This document shows, piece by piece, positions 44,321 to 53,802 of a DNA stretch of 64,000 bases. The number at the start of each line of letters is the position of its first letter. Positions within the stretch are counted from its first letter, which is position 1. Source of the stretch: Pseudomonas sp. UBA1879 (GTDB lineage: Bacteria; Pseudomonadota; Gammaproteobacteria; Pseudomonadales; Pseudomonadaceae). The translations under genes and the position numbers were made by a program. The stretch covers positions 511,943 to 575,942 of the forward strand of contig NZ_DDHJ01000004.1 in NCBI RefSeq assembly GCF_002338065.1, written 5' to 3'. Below the pieces are notes generated by a model that worked only from the letters and a program-made list of their open reading frames with translations, did not search any database and was not told where the DNA came from.

Positions 44321-45264
44321 TGGAACACCACCTTGGGAAAGTAGAACGACACCACCCAGTTAGGCAGGTCGACGATCTCGCTGATGCGCAGGTCGCCGCA
44401 CACCGAACACAGCATGTAGGCCTGTTCGGCGGGCATGCCGTGCTCCCGACACAGCCAGTCGATGGTGTTGGCGACGGCCTGGCGCGCGGCCTGCATCAAG
44501 TCCGGGCCGATGCCGGTAAAGGCTTCGTAGCCCGCGCTGTCGAGGTGCCGGGTCACCGGGCCGGGGGTGCTGAAGCGGGGCGTCGCCAAGGGCGTCTGTT
44601 TGATCAGGTCGAGCGTGACCACCACGTCCATGGCGCTCTCGATGGCAGTGCCGCAGACCTCGCCGTCGCCTTGGGCGGCGTGGGTGTCGCCGATGGAAAA
44701 TAGCGCGCCGGCGACTTCCACCGGCAGGTACAACACGCTGCCAGCGGCCAGGTCGCGGATGTCCAGATTGCCTCCCACTCGCCGGGGCGGCACGATCGAA
44801 TGCAGCCCGGCTTCGGCGGGCGCGACGCCAACCGTGCCCGCGAACGGTTTGAGTGGCACTTTGGCGAAGTCACCGAAGGCGGCGGGCGCCAGCGATTGGG
44901 TGTCGTAATGCCACAGCGCGAGAGCAGGCGTCTGGAACTGGTCGGCCAGCAGACCGAAACCGGGAATGTTCGCGGTCCAGCCGAAGCCGCCAGGCTTGAA
45001 GCTGTCCAGCGTGATTTTCAGCACATCGCCAGGCTCGGCGCCTTCGACATAAATCGGGCCGGTCACCGGGTTGATCTGGTCGAAGGGCATCACGCTCACG
45101 TCGGCCACTTGCGACTGGGCCGTGAAGTAGCCGTTGGACGAGTCCCGGCAATTCATCTGCAGGGTGGTGCCGGGCGCAACGCGCTCGACCGGGGCAAAGC
45201 TGTGGTCCCAGCCGAAGTGGCTGTTAACGCTGTGAATCGTCTTGACCAGGCAGTTCTGGCACAT
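44317..45264 (-). CDS. acetamidase/formamidase family protein
   Basis: A 315-residue amidase of the FmdA/AmdA family, which hydrolyses formamide, acetamide or larger amides to ammonia and the acid. HFGWDHSFAPVERVAPG, GPIYVEGAEPGDVLKITLDS, GDTHAAQGDGEVCGTAIES (metal/active-site region) and AYMLCSVCGDLRISEIVD are characteristic. ATG 45264 is favoured since GAGG lies 9 bases upstream; an ATG at 45279 has none. Within an amiC-amiR-controlled operon with an importer it is the enzyme expected to release ammonia from the transported amide. Confidence 0.87.
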
Positions 45265-45349
45265 GGGTGCATTCCTCATGGCAATGGGGGCGGCGGTCTG
45301 TTGCGTGGCACCTGTTCAGCGGCATGTCACGCAACAGGCCACGGCATGA

Positions 45350-46957
45350 TCACTTCACCCAGATGTAGTCGTAGTTGACCGGCACATGCACCGGATCGAC
45401 GTACAGCGCATCGTCGCCACCCATGCGTTTGGAACGGACGGTGAAGCGCTGCTCGTTGAAGATCGGCACCCACGGCGCATCAGCCATCGCGTCGGTGAAG
45501 ATCGATTTCCAGGCTTCCGTGCGCGCTGCCTGTTGTTCCGGCGCGGCCATCGCGTCGGCCTTCGCCGCGCGCTCATCCAGCGCCTTGTTGCAATACAGCG
45601 CCCAGTTCCAGCCGCCTTCCACTGCACCGCTGCAACCCAGAATCGGCCCATAGAAGTTCGACGGATCCGGGAAGTCGGCGATCCACGCCATCCCGCCGGA
45701 CCACACCATCGGCGCCTGATCCTTCGAGCTGCCTGCGGCAATGACGTTGGCCTGGGCCAGCGATTTGATCTGCACGCGGATGCCGACTTTCGCCAGGTCT
45801 TGCTGGATCGACTGCGCGATACGCGGCTGCGGGTCGGTGTTCATCACGTACAGCTCGGTGTCGAAACCCTTGGCCAGGCCCGCATCGGCGAGCAGCTTTT
45901 TCGCCCCTTCGACATCGTAAGGCAGCCCTTTGTATTGCGTGTCATAGCCTGGCATCGCTGGCGGCAGCGGCTGATTGGCAGGCACCGCACGGCCATTGAT
46001 GATGCGCACGATGCGTTCTTTGCTGATGGCCATGTTGATGGCCTGCCGGACCTTGAGGTTGTCGAACGGCGGCAGGGTGGTTTTCAGCGTCACGTAACCG
46101 GTCTGCAGCTGGTTGCCAGTGACCAGCAATGGCTTGGAGGCAGGGTCATTTTTGAACTGCAGAAATTGCGCGGGCGGCACGCCGTCGCCCGCGATGTCGA
46201 CTTCTCCTTTGTTCAGGCGCAGCAGTGCGACGGTGGGGTCCTGGCCGATTTCGAAGGTGATTTTGTCGACGTAGGGCAAGCCCTTCTGGAAGTAGTTGGG
46301 GTTTTTCACCAACTCGAGTTTTTGCCCCAGCTTCCAGTCGGCCAGGCTGAACGCGCCGCTGCCCATCGGGTGTTTGCCGAAGTCGGCGCCCCATTGATCG
46401 ACTGCTTCCTTGGGCACGACCGAGGCGAAGTTGATCGCCATGATGTGCAGGAAGGTTGCGTTCGGCGCGCTGAGGGTGATCGTCAGGTGCTGATCGTCGA
46501 TGACCTTGATCCCGCTCAAGGTCTGCGATTTGCCAGTGGTCACGTCCTCATAGCCGACGATCGAACTGAAGAACCCGGCGCCGGGGCTCTGGGTCTTGGG
46601 ATTGACCGTGCGTTCCAGCGAGTATTTGACGTCGCCGGCCACCAGCTCCCGGCCGTTCTGGAACTTCACGCCTTTGACCAGCGTGAAGCTGTAGACCGTG
46701 CCGTCCGCCGACACGCTGTAGTCCTCGGCCAGGCTCTTGACCAGCTCGGTGGTGCCGGGCTTGTAGTCCATCAGACGGGCGAACAGGCTCTTGATCATCG
46801 ACCAGTTCTGCCAGTCGTAACCGATCGCCGGGTCCAGCGTCGCGACATCGTTCTGATAAGTCACCACCACATTGCCACCGCTCTTGGGCGTCTCGGCCCA
46901 CAGCGGCGTAGTGAACAGCGTGGCCGCCACGGCCAGGGTCAGCGCTTTGATCTTCAT
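45350..46957 (-). CDS. ABC transporter substrate-binding protein, oligopeptide/dipeptide type
   Basis: A 535-residue periplasmic protein of the SBP_bac_5 family. Signal peptide MKIKALTLAVAATLFTTPLWA is followed by SGGNVVVTYQNDVATLDPAIGYDW, YSLERTVNP and GSGAFSLADWKLGQKLELVKNPNYF. It binds the solute imported through the two permeases upstream. The ligand may be an amide, short peptide or similar compound; binding proteins of this family vary widely. Confidence 0.9.
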   Translation of the reverse strand: MKIKALTLAVAATLFTTPLWAETPKSGGNVVVTYQNDVATLDPAIGYDWQNWSMIKSLFARLMDYKPGTTELVKSLAEDYSVSADGTVYSFTLVKGVKFQNGRELVAGDVKYSLERTVNPKTQSPGAGFFSSIVGYEDVTTGKSQTLSGIKVIDDQHLTITLSAPNATFLHIMAINFASVVPKEAVDQWGADFGKHPMGSGAFSLADWKLGQKLELVKNPNYFQKGLPYVDKITFEIGQDPTVALLRLNKGEVDIAGDGVPPAQFLQFKNDPASKPLLVTGNQLQTGYVTLKTTLPPFDNLKVRQAINMAISKERIVRIINGRAVPANQPLPPAMPGYDTQYKGLPYDVEGAKKLLADAGLAKGFDTELYVMNTDPQPRIAQSIQQDLAKVGIRVQIKSLAQANVIAAGSSKDQAPMVWSGGMAWIADFPDPSNFYGPILGCSGAVEGGWNWALYCNKALDERAAKADAMAAPEQQAARTEAWKSIFTDAMADAPWVPIFNEQRFTVRSKRMGGDDALYVDPVHVPVNYDYIWVK

Positions 46958-46983
46958 TCTTGTACCCCGTTATGTTGATGGAT

Positions 46984-47910
46984 TCAGTGGTGCTTGATGT
47001 CGATGCGCGGGTCCACCAGCGGGATCACCAGATCCGCCAGCAGGTTGCCCAGAACGATGGCCACCGCCGACAGCGTGGTGACGCCGACGATGACCGGAAT
47101 GTCGATTTGCTGAATGGACTGCCAGGCCAGTTGACCGATGCCGGGCCAGCCGAAGACCGACTCGACCACCACCAGCCCGCCCATGAACACGCCGATGTCG
47201 ATGCCGATCATGGGAATCACCGGAACAATGGCATTGGGCAGTACGTGCACGAAGATCACCCGCGCGCGGCTCAGGCCCTTGGCCCGTGCGGTCCGAATGA
47301 AATCCTGGTGCAACACTTCGATCATCGACGAACGCACCATGCGCGAGTACCAGCCGCTGCCCAGTAGCCCGAGGGTCAGCGCGGGCAGTATCAGATGGCT
47401 CGCACCGCCGTACCCGCCCAGCGGGAACCAGCCGAGCTGCACCGCGAAGAAATACAGGAACAGCATGGCGGCGATGAATTGCGGCGCCGACACCCCCACG
47501 AATGAAAACGCCATGAGCAGTTTGTCGGCGAAGCTGTCGCGCTTGAGCGCCGCGAGCATGCCCAGGCTGATGCCGATCAGCAGCTCGAAGCCGATGCCCG
47601 CCGCCATCAGTTCCAGTGACGGCCGCAAGCGTGCGCCGATCAGTTCGCTGACGGCGGTGCGCTGAATGTAAGAGCGCCCGAGATCTCCCTGCAGCAGATT
47701 CCCCAGATAGCCGACATATTGCTGGTAGAACGGCTGATCGAGACCCAACTGCGCGCGGATCGCGGCCACCACTTCCGGCGTCGCGCTACGGCCAGCGATC
47801 TGTCGCGCCGGGTCGGCAGGCAACAGGAACAGCAACAGGTAGGTAATGAACGTCACGCCCAGCAGGATCAACAGGGCATAACCGACCCGACGACAGATGA
47901 ACGGCAGCAT
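46984..47910 (-). CDS. ABC transporter permease, DppB type
   Basis: A 308-residue permease with six membrane helices. The N-terminal LLILLGVTFITYLLLFLLPADPARQIAG, the GDLGRSYIQRTAVSELIGARLRPSLEL segment and the EAA loop FIRTARAKGLSRARVIFVHVLPNAIVPVI are typical of DppB/OppB. The start is overlapped by the stop of the DppC-type gene. Forms the channel with that protein. Confidence 0.9.
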   Translation of the reverse strand: MLPFICRRVGYALLILLGVTFITYLLLFLLPADPARQIAGRSATPEVVAAIRAQLGLDQPFYQQYVGYLGNLLQGDLGRSYIQRTAVSELIGARLRPSLELMAAGIGFELLIGISLGMLAALKRDSFADKLLMAFSFVGVSAPQFIAAMLFLYFFAVQLGWFPLGGYGGASHLILPALTLGLLGSGWYSRMVRSSMIEVLHQDFIRTARAKGLSRARVIFVHVLPNAIVPVIPMIGIDIGVFMGGLVVVESVFGWPGIGQLAWQSIQQIDIPVIVGVTTLSAVAIVLGNLLADLVIPLVDPRIDIKHH

Positions 47911-48758
47911 CAGCGACGCCCCTTGAGTGTGGGGTCGAGTTCGTCGCGCAGGGCGTCGCCGACCAGGTTGAATGCCAGTGAAAGCAGGATGATCGCCGCG
48001 CCCGGAATGAACACCAGCCAGGGCGCCGAGGTGAAGTACGTCTGGCTTTCAAAAATGATGTTGCCCCAGCTCGGCGTGGGTGGCTGCACGCCCACGCCTA
48101 GATACGAGAGCGTGGCTTCGAGCAGCACGGTGGTGGAAATCCCCAGCGTCGCCCAGACCAGAATCGTCGGCAGCAGATGGGGCAGCAGGTGGGAGAACAG
48201 GATGCGCAGCGAACTGGCGCCCAGCGTGCGCTCGACAGCGACGAAATCCCGGGCGCTCAGCGCCACGGTCTCGGCGTAAATGACTCGGGCGATCTGCACC
48301 CAGTTGACCATGGCGATCACCATCGCGACGATCCACACGCTGGGCTGGAAGATCGCCGAGAGGGCGATCGCCAGCAGCAGCGCGGGAAAGGCCATCATCA
48401 GGTCGGTCAGGCGCATCAGCACACTGCCCAGCCAACCGCGTACGAAGCCTGCGGTCAGACCCACCAGCGTGCCGATCAACACCGCCAGGCCATTCGCAAG
48501 CACGCCGATGAACAACGAGGTGCGCGCGCCGAATATCAGGCGAGACATCAGGTCGCGCCCGAGCAAGTCGGTGCCCATCCAGTAGGGCGTGGCAGAGGCC
48601 AGCGGCGCGCCTTCCATCGACAGGCCTTCGACGAACTGTTCGTCCGGGTCGAACGGGCTCAGCCACGGCGCCAGCACGGCCAGGGACACCACGGTGACGA
48701 TGAACAGCAGCGACACCGCCACGGACGGCCGACGCAGCAGCGCTTTGAGCGTGTTCAT
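47910..48758 (-). CDS. ABC transporter permease, DppC type
   Basis: A 282-residue permease of the DppC/OppC type. Family landmarks are the N-terminal helix with VSLLFIVTVVSLAVLAPWLSPFDP, YWMGTDLLGRDLMSRLIFGARTSLFIG and the EAA loop FVAVERTLGASSLRILFSHLLPHLL. It overlaps amiR by four bases and the next permease by one, so the whole string is translationally coupled. Confidence 0.9.
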   Translation of the reverse strand: MNTLKALLRRPSVAVSLLFIVTVVSLAVLAPWLSPFDPDEQFVEGLSMEGAPLASATPYWMGTDLLGRDLMSRLIFGARTSLFIGVLANGLAVLIGTLVGLTAGFVRGWLGSVLMRLTDLMMAFPALLLAIALSAIFQPSVWIVAMVIAMVNWVQIARVIYAETVALSARDFVAVERTLGASSLRILFSHLLPHLLPTILVWATLGISTTVLLEATLSYLGVGVQPPTPSWGNIIFESQTYFTSAPWLVFIPGAAIILLSLAFNLVGDALRDELDPTLKGRR

Positions 48759-49351
48759 GCGCGCCCCTCATCACGGGTCGCGAGGATATCCGCGCACAAC
48801 GATTCGATGGGCCGGTTGAGTTGCATCGACAGGCTGCGCAAGCGCTCGTAGGCGGTGGCCTCGTCAATGTGCTGCGTCACCATCAGGCGGGCGAGTGCCT
48901 GGCCCAGCAAAGGGCGCAGGGCCAGACGTTCCTGCAATGCGGCCAGTCGTTCGGCGTCCGCGCGTTGCCGGTCACGCAGCCCGACCGCCATCATCAGCGT
49001 GGTGTACACCGATCCCTGATTGATGGGTTTGTTAAGCAGGGCGGTGGCACCCAGGTCCAGCGCGCGCTGGATTTGCGACAGCGTTTCATGAGCGGTGAGC
49101 GCCACGATGGGGATGCCCGCAGCGTTAAGCGCCTGCACGGTCGCGGGGCTGGCGAAGTGTTCAATCTCGATGATCGCCGCGAAACAATTGACCGTGTTGA
49201 ACGCGCGGCCGTCGGGGATATCCCGATGCAGGTCCTGGGTCTGAATCCCGAGGCGTTGAAGGCTTTTATTCAGACTGGCCTGGCTGCGTTCGTCGCAGTC
49301 GATCAGCAGCAGGCTGCCCTGATCCAGGGCCGGAAATGCGCGAGCTTTCAT
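48755..49351 (-). CDS. amiR: ANTAR-domain antiterminator, AmiR-like
   Basis: A 198-residue protein with a receiver-like N-terminal domain (LLLIDCDERSQASLNKSLQRLG, without the usual phosphoacceptor context) and a C-terminal coiled coil plus ANTAR domain, LKALAR-like here as LGQALARLMVTQHIDEATAYERLRSLSMQLNRPIESLCADI. ANTAR proteins bind RNA hairpins in a leader and prevent termination. As in P. aeruginosa, the partner AmiC is encoded next to it and is expected to hold it inactive until an amide binds. A terminator lies ahead of amiC. Confidence 0.87.
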   Translation of the reverse strand: MKARAFPALDQGSLLLIDCDERSQASLNKSLQRLGIQTQDLHRDIPDGRAFNTVNCFAAIIEIEHFASPATVQALNAAGIPIVALTAHETLSQIQRALDLGATALLNKPINQGSVYTTLMMAVGLRDRQRADAERLAALQERLALRPLLGQALARLMVTQHIDEATAYERLRSLSMQLNRPIESLCADILATRDEGRA

Positions 49352-50493
49352 TTGACGATCCTCAAGCGTGCCACGGCGGGGGCGTTGCGTTTGACCACGT
49401 CGGCGTGAAGATCCGTAACGGTCAGGTACGGGTCTGCCGCGATCGGAGCGGGGGCTGAATGCACAAGGTGGAAGCGCCCATCACGCAGTTCGGCGATATG
49501 GCTGGGCAACGCGCTGTGGTGATTGCGCGCGGACAGGCTCAGGGAGCCGAGGACACTGTCCACGGGATGGCCGAACAGGTGCTCGCAGATGGCGCCTGGC
49601 GAACTGTCCCCACCTGCTCGCAGGGCCTCGGCGAACAGCCACAATGCCGAGTAGGCGCTGGTGTAGTAGTGCGAACAATTGCGTGGGCCGTGGCGCTGCT
49701 GACGTTGGCAGAAACGCGGGTCCACGGCCTCGAAAAACGGCCCGCAGGACAGCAGGCGCAATGCATGCATCGGCCCTACGGCGTCGAGTTCGGCCTCGGT
49801 CAGGTTGCAACTGAGCACCGGCAGACGCACACCTCGCGCCGCGCAGGCATGGTCCAACTGCTGGAGAAACGCATAGGAGGACTCGCCAACCAGATTGTTG
49901 AGCACGAACGCCGGGCGTTCCTGCATCAGGCTGTCGATCAGCGCGTCGAACCCGGTCGTGCCCAAATGGCAGTACTTTTCGCTCAGCACCTCGGCGCCGT
50001 TCGCTTCGAGCATCTCCCGGGCGATACGGTTGCTCTCCCAGCCCCACACGTAGTTGGAGCCGAGCAGGAAAGCGCGTCGACCGAAATGATTGAGCGCGTA
50101 GTGCAGCAGGGGCAACAGCGTCTGATTGGGGCAGCCGCCGAGGTACAGCACGCTCTCGCTGCTTTCGTAGCCTTCGTAGGGGCTGGAATACCAGAGCAGC
50201 GCGCCGTGCTGTTCCAGATCAGGAATGATCTCTTTGCGACTTGCCGACAGCGTGGTGCCGAAAATATGCCTGACGCCCCTGTCCAGCAACTGCGCGACAC
50301 CGCTGCCGTACGCGGCCGCCTCGCCCTTGGGATCGACGCACATCGCCTCAAGGCGGAAACCGCAGCGCGCGTCGGCATTGATCTCGGCCAACGCATCTTG
50401 CAACCCCAACAGCGCACTGGCCCCCATACGCCGATAGGTGCCTTCAGTGGAGAGCAAAAAGCCGACAGAGACAGAGGGGCGAGCCTTCAGCAT
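49348..50493 (-). CDS. amiC: amide sensor/negative regulator, AmiC-like
   Basis: A 381-residue protein of the periplasmic-binding-protein fold without a signal peptide, as expected for a cytoplasmic AmiC. It matches AmiC landmarks: SVGFLLSTEGTYRRMG start, HIFGTTLSASRKEIIPDLEQHGALLWYSSPYEGYE, APNQ-like GCPNQTLLPLL, FLLGSNYVWGWESNRI and RNHHSALPSHIAE with the C-terminal RPDPYL-like AADPYLTVTDLH. It binds the amide ligand and releases AmiR. First gene of the operon, 14 bases after the leader terminator. The name follows homology; the ligand may not be acetamide. Confidence 0.87.
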   Translation of the reverse strand: MLKARPSVSVGFLLSTEGTYRRMGASALLGLQDALAEINADARCGFRLEAMCVDPKGEAAAYGSGVAQLLDRGVRHIFGTTLSASRKEIIPDLEQHGALLWYSSPYEGYESSESVLYLGGCPNQTLLPLLHYALNHFGRRAFLLGSNYVWGWESNRIAREMLEANGAEVLSEKYCHLGTTGFDALIDSLMQERPAFVLNNLVGESSYAFLQQLDHACAARGVRLPVLSCNLTEAELDAVGPMHALRLLSCGPFFEAVDPRFCQRQQRHGPRNCSHYYTSAYSALWLFAEALRAGGDSSPGAICEHLFGHPVDSVLGSLSLSARNHHSALPSHIAELRDGRFHLVHSAPAPIAADPYLTVTDLHADVVKRNAPAVARLRIVK

Positions 50494-50506
50494 GAAATTC
50501 CATCCA

Positions 50507-50547
50507 TAAAAAAAGCCCGATCAACCCCGCAAAGGTTGATCAGGCTT
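50507..50547 (-). terminator. leader terminator before amiC, probable AmiR antitermination site
   Basis: On the minus strand a 14-bp stem (AAGCCTGATCAACC with GGTTGATCGGGCTT, one G-T pair) and 7-base loop is followed by a T run, ending only 14 bases before the amiC start. An intrinsic terminator in this place would stop the operon transcript unless antiterminated; AmiR, encoded second, is the obvious factor. Confidence 0.85.
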
Positions 50548-50558
50548 CGATACCCGGC

Positions 50559-50572
50559 GCACTCAAGGGTGC
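50559..50572 (-). promoter_or_regulatory. small hairpin with six-base loop in amiC leader
   Basis: GCAC-CCTTGA-GTGC on the minus strand forms a 4-bp stem with a hexaloop just upstream of the leader terminator. ANTAR proteins bind paired hairpins with six-base loops, one overlapping the terminator. The loop lacks the common A1/G4 bases, so this is only a candidate. Confidence 0.3.
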
Positions 50573-50766
50573 TTAATGTGGCGAGACTTAAGGAGCAGAC
50601 TCCGGCTTGCCGATATGCAATTGCGCATGAAATAAACGTGCCAACTGCGAAATGCACGTCCGCTGCGAGGCTCGGCGACGCAGCGCGTCCTCAACGCTCC
50701 GGGTTGGTGCAAGCGGCGGGGTAACAAGCTTCAAAGCGGAGCGGGATATGAACCCAATGACGTAAA

Positions 50767-51786
50767 TCACGGGAAGTCGATGACGATTTTGCCGAACGCA
50801 CCACGCTCCAGGTGACTGAACGCGGCCAAAGCGTCGGTCATGGTGTAGCGAGCGCTTATGACAGGCTTCAACCCGATCCGGTCTACGGCGCGTATCAGAT
50901 TCTCCAGGGCGCGCCGGCTACCGGTGCCGATGCCGTGGACGGTGATGTCCTTGAGCATCAGTGGCATGGCCGGCGCGCTGAGGTCGAAGCCATCAAGTGC
51001 GCCGATCTGGCAGATGTGCGCGCCCACGGCAGCCACCTGAACCGACTTGCCGAGGTGATTTCCGCCCACCACCTCCAGGACATGGTCTACACCGCGATCT
51101 GCTGTTATGCCGTAAATGGTTTCCACCCAGTCATCGCTTCGGCTGTCCACATAGTGGTCGGCGCCAAGCGCGCGGGTGCGCGTTTCGTTGCTGGCACGGC
51201 CCGAGACAATGACGGTGGCGCCATGCGCCTTGGCGATTTGCAGGCCAAACAGAGCGACGCCACCGGTGCTGGTGATGAGTACCGTGTCGCCCGCGCGTAC
51301 GCAGGCACGTTCCACCAGGGCAAACCAGGCGGTCAGACCGGCCACCGGCAGGGTGGCGGCCTCAGCATCGCTAAGCGTCGACGGCGCCAGCACCAGCCAT
51401 GCTTCAGGCATCACGACATATTCAGCCAACACCCCCGGGTAGTAACCGCCCAGAGTGCGGTATGCAGGCGTGCGTGCGTCACCTGGACGTAAGCCATCGA
51501 TCCACTCCGGCGTGAATGCCGACACGACGCGGGCACCCGTGGTGAACCGAGTGGCGCCAGGCCCGGACGCGACCACTTCACCCGAAAGGTCCGAGCAGGG
51601 CGTGAACGGGAAGGCCAGTGGTAGACCGCGACCGTTCTCCAGGACCATTTTGTCGCGGTAGTTCAGCGCTACCGCTCGCACCTTGACCAGTACCTGTCCG
51701 TGTTGTGGAACCGGCACAGGCACCGTACGCATTGTCAGCCGCTCGCCGACGGCATCGATTTCCCAGCGTTGCATCGTGTCTGTCAT
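50767..51786 (-). CDS. zinc-independent MDR-type alcohol dehydrogenase/quinone oxidoreductase
   Basis: A 339-residue medium-chain dehydrogenase/reductase. GroES-like N-terminal domain (GQVLVKVRAVALNYRDKMVLENG, then PCSDLSGEVVASGPGATRF) precedes a Rossmann domain with TSTGGVALFGLQIAKAHGATVIVSGR. The NYRDKM sequence and lack of the catalytic Cys/His-Glu zinc ligands place it with zinc-independent quinone oxidoreductase-like enzymes that use NADPH. ATG 51786 is preceded by AGGGG; a GTG at 51792 is the alternative. Divergent from a LysR regulator that probably controls it. Confidence 0.85.
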   Translation of the reverse strand: MTDTMQRWEIDAVGERLTMRTVPVPVPQHGQVLVKVRAVALNYRDKMVLENGRGLPLAFPFTPCSDLSGEVVASGPGATRFTTGARVVSAFTPEWIDGLRPGDARTPAYRTLGGYYPGVLAEYVVMPEAWLVLAPSTLSDAEAATLPVAGLTAWFALVERACVRAGDTVLITSTGGVALFGLQIAKAHGATVIVSGRASNETRTRALGADHYVDSRSDDWVETIYGITADRGVDHVLEVVGGNHLGKSVQVAAVGAHICQIGALDGFDLSAPAMPLMLKDITVHGIGTGSRRALENLIRAVDRIGLKPVISARYTMTDALAAFSHLERGAFGKIVIDFP

Positions 51787-51850
51787 AACCACCCCTGCGC
51801 ATCAAAGAAGAGCCTCAGTGTGGCCTCAACGATTGCTGCGATTAATCCCC

Positions 51851-51856
51851 TATAAT
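51851..51856 (+). promoter_or_regulatory. -10 element of lysR-type gene
   Basis: A consensus TATAAT lies 31 bases before the chosen start in the divergent space; a clear -35 box is not seen, so activation or autoregulation by the LysR protein is likely. Confidence 0.4.
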
Positions 51857-51887
51857 CCGCATGTGTTGTTGAATGGGGCGCATGAAT

Positions 51888-52799
51888 ATGAAGGGAGCGG
51901 AATTTGCCGAACTGACGGCATTTGTCGCCGTGGCCACCGAGCGCAGCTTTCGTCGCGCTGCGGACAAACTCGGCGTGTCACCCTCGGCGATCAGCCACAC
52001 CATTGCCGCACTTGAGCAGCGTTTGGGCACGCGCCTGCTCAACCGCACTACACGCAGTGTTGCGCCCACTGAAGCGGGCCTGGCGTTGGTCGAGCGCCTG
52101 CGCTTTGCGATGGCAGAAATGGATGAGGCCGTGCGCGCCGTCGAAGCATCGCAGGACGCTCCAAAGGGGTTGGTGCGGATCAACCTCCCGCGCATTGCGG
52201 CGCACCTGGTGATCATCCCGCGCCTGACTGCGTTCTTTCAGGCCTATCCAAACGTGCGGATCGAGCTCGTTATCGATGACAGCATCACAGACGTGGTCGC
52301 GCGGGGATTTGATGCGGGAATCCGCTCCGGCGATTGGGTCCACCAAGATATGGTGGCAATTCGCATGACGCCGGACCTGCGCATGGCTGTGGTGGGCGCG
52401 CCGGACTATCTTGCTACGCGGACCATGCCCGCGACGCCGCATGACCTGCGTGGCCACGATTGCCTGACGTACCGCTGGAGCGACACGGGCGCGCTGTTCC
52501 GCTGGCGCTTTACGGGCCCTGAAGGGGAGGTCGATGTTGATGTGGTCAGCGTGATGACCGCGAATGACACCGACATGTTGCTGGCGGCGGCTTTGCGAGG
52601 GGCAGGTCTGGCATTCGTCCCGGAAAGCTTCGTGGCAGCTCATCTGCAAAGGGGGGAACTGGTGCGCATGCTCGATGCGTGGTGCAAACCGTTTGGCGGT
52701 TTCTACCTTTACTACCCCAGTCGGACATACATGCCGGCGCCTTTGCGTGCTTTCATCGATTTCTTCAAACCAGACCTCCCATCCATGGCAACTGTTTAA
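51888..52799 (+). CDS. LysR family transcriptional regulator
   Basis: A 303-residue LysR-type regulator. The HTH reads FAELTAFVAVATERSFRRAADKLGVSPSAISHTIAALEQRLGTRLLNRTTRSVAPTEAG, followed by a substrate-binding-like effector domain from about residue 90. Three in-frame ATG codons (51873, 51882, 51888) are possible; the last has the best spacing from GGGG. It diverges from the MDR oxidoreductase, the typical target arrangement. The effector region (IRSGDWVHQDMVAIRMTPDLRMAVVGAPDYL) belongs to the CrgA-like group. Confidence 0.88.
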   Translation: MKGAEFAELTAFVAVATERSFRRAADKLGVSPSAISHTIAALEQRLGTRLLNRTTRSVAPTEAGLALVERLRFAMAEMDEAVRAVEASQDAPKGLVRINLPRIAAHLVIIPRLTAFFQAYPNVRIELVIDDSITDVVARGFDAGIRSGDWVHQDMVAIRMTPDLRMAVVGAPDYLATRTMPATPHDLRGHDCLTYRWSDTGALFRWRFTGPEGEVDVDVVSVMTANDTDMLLAAALRGAGLAFVPESFVAAHLQRGELVRMLDAWCKPFGGFYLYYPSRTYMPAPLRAFIDFFKPDLPSMATV

Positions 52800-52809
52800 A
52801 GCACACCCC

Positions 52810-53715
52810 TCACACCCGCCACGGCGGCTCCGGGCGAAACGCGTCTTGCAGGAAACGCATGAAGTTGCGGGTGCGTTCCGGAAGCCCGTCGCGTTGGTGG
52901 GTCAGCGCGACGACGTCGGCATCGGGGAGCTTCCAGCCGGGCAGCAGCCGGACGAGGCTTCCATCGGCCAAGGCGTCGGCGACGTCCCATTCCGAGCGCA
53001 GGATGACGCCCAGTCCTTCACGCCCCCATTGTTTGATGACGCTGCCATCGTTGCTGCTGAGGGAGGTCTGTATGCGCACGCTTTGGGTGTTTCGGCCTCG
53101 GGTGAAATGCCAGAGGGTCACGTCTTCGTTGTTCTCGCGAAGTGCGATGCACGGCAGCTGCGCCAGTTGTTCCGGCGCGCCGATCGGACCGTGTCTGGCA
53201 ATGAAGGCGGGTGAGGCGCAGACGTAACGGCGGTTAGGGGCGAGGGTCCGGCACACCAGGTTGGAGACGCCCAGTTGACCAATGTGGATCACCACATCGA
53301 AACGATCCTCCACTTCCACCATCGGTTGATCCGACAGGGTCAACACAATCTCGACGTCGGGGTGCAACCGTTTGAAGGCGGCCACCGAAGGTGTAACGTA
53401 GCGACGACCAAAGCCGAACGGAGCATTGATTTTCAGCTTGCCGACAAAGCCTCGGCGCCGCTCCTGCAAATCCTCAAGCAAGGCGTCGAACTGCTCCAGC
53501 ACTACCGCGCCGCGCACGCAGAGCATTTCGCCTTCGTCAGTGAACCGCAACTGGCGCGCTGAGCGGTCGACCAGGCGCAGGTCGAGTTTACGTTCCATTT
53601 GCTGCAATCGCTGCGAAACGGCAGAAGGTGTGAGACCGAGTTTACGCGAGGCCTCCAGCAGGCTTTTGCTTTCACGAATCACCAGCAGAAAACGAATGTC
53701 CTGTGCGTCTGTCAT
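52810..53715 (-). CDS. LysR family transcriptional regulator
   Basis: A 301-residue LysR-type regulator. HTH: FLLVIRESKSLLEASRKLGLTPSAVSQRLQQMERKLDLRLVDRSARQLRFTDEGE. The effector domain begins LKINAPFGFGRRYVTPSVAAF, a form common in regulators of D-amino-acid genes in Pseudomonas. It ends convergently 11 bases from the neighbouring LysR gene and diverges from the D-threonine aldolase-like gene, so it most likely activates the three-gene operon to its right. Confidence 0.88.
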   Translation of the reverse strand: MTDAQDIRFLLVIRESKSLLEASRKLGLTPSAVSQRLQQMERKLDLRLVDRSARQLRFTDEGEMLCVRGAVVLEQFDALLEDLQERRRGFVGKLKINAPFGFGRRYVTPSVAAFKRLHPDVEIVLTLSDQPMVEVEDRFDVVIHIGQLGVSNLVCRTLAPNRRYVCASPAFIARHGPIGAPEQLAQLPCIALRENNEDVTLWHFTRGRNTQSVRIQTSLSSNDGSVIKQWGREGLGVILRSEWDVADALADGSLVRLLPGWKLPDADVVALTHQRDGLPERTRNFMRFLQDAFRPEPPWRV

Positions 53716-53802
53716 TAAGATTTACTGAATCATAGAGTGAATGAGATTAACGTTCGCGACGGTTTTGGCGGCTTAGAATAGCGCCATTACCGGAGAGAAC
53801 CC

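Noticed and set aside
45386..46978. A 530-codon plus-strand frame opposite the SBP_bac_5 gene
   Set aside because: Composition is Arg/His/Gln-rich without any family signal, while the minus-strand frame has a signal peptide and family motifs.
49459..50724. A 421-codon plus-strand frame opposite amiC
   Set aside because: Antisense of a well-recognised AmiC protein, no motifs of its own.
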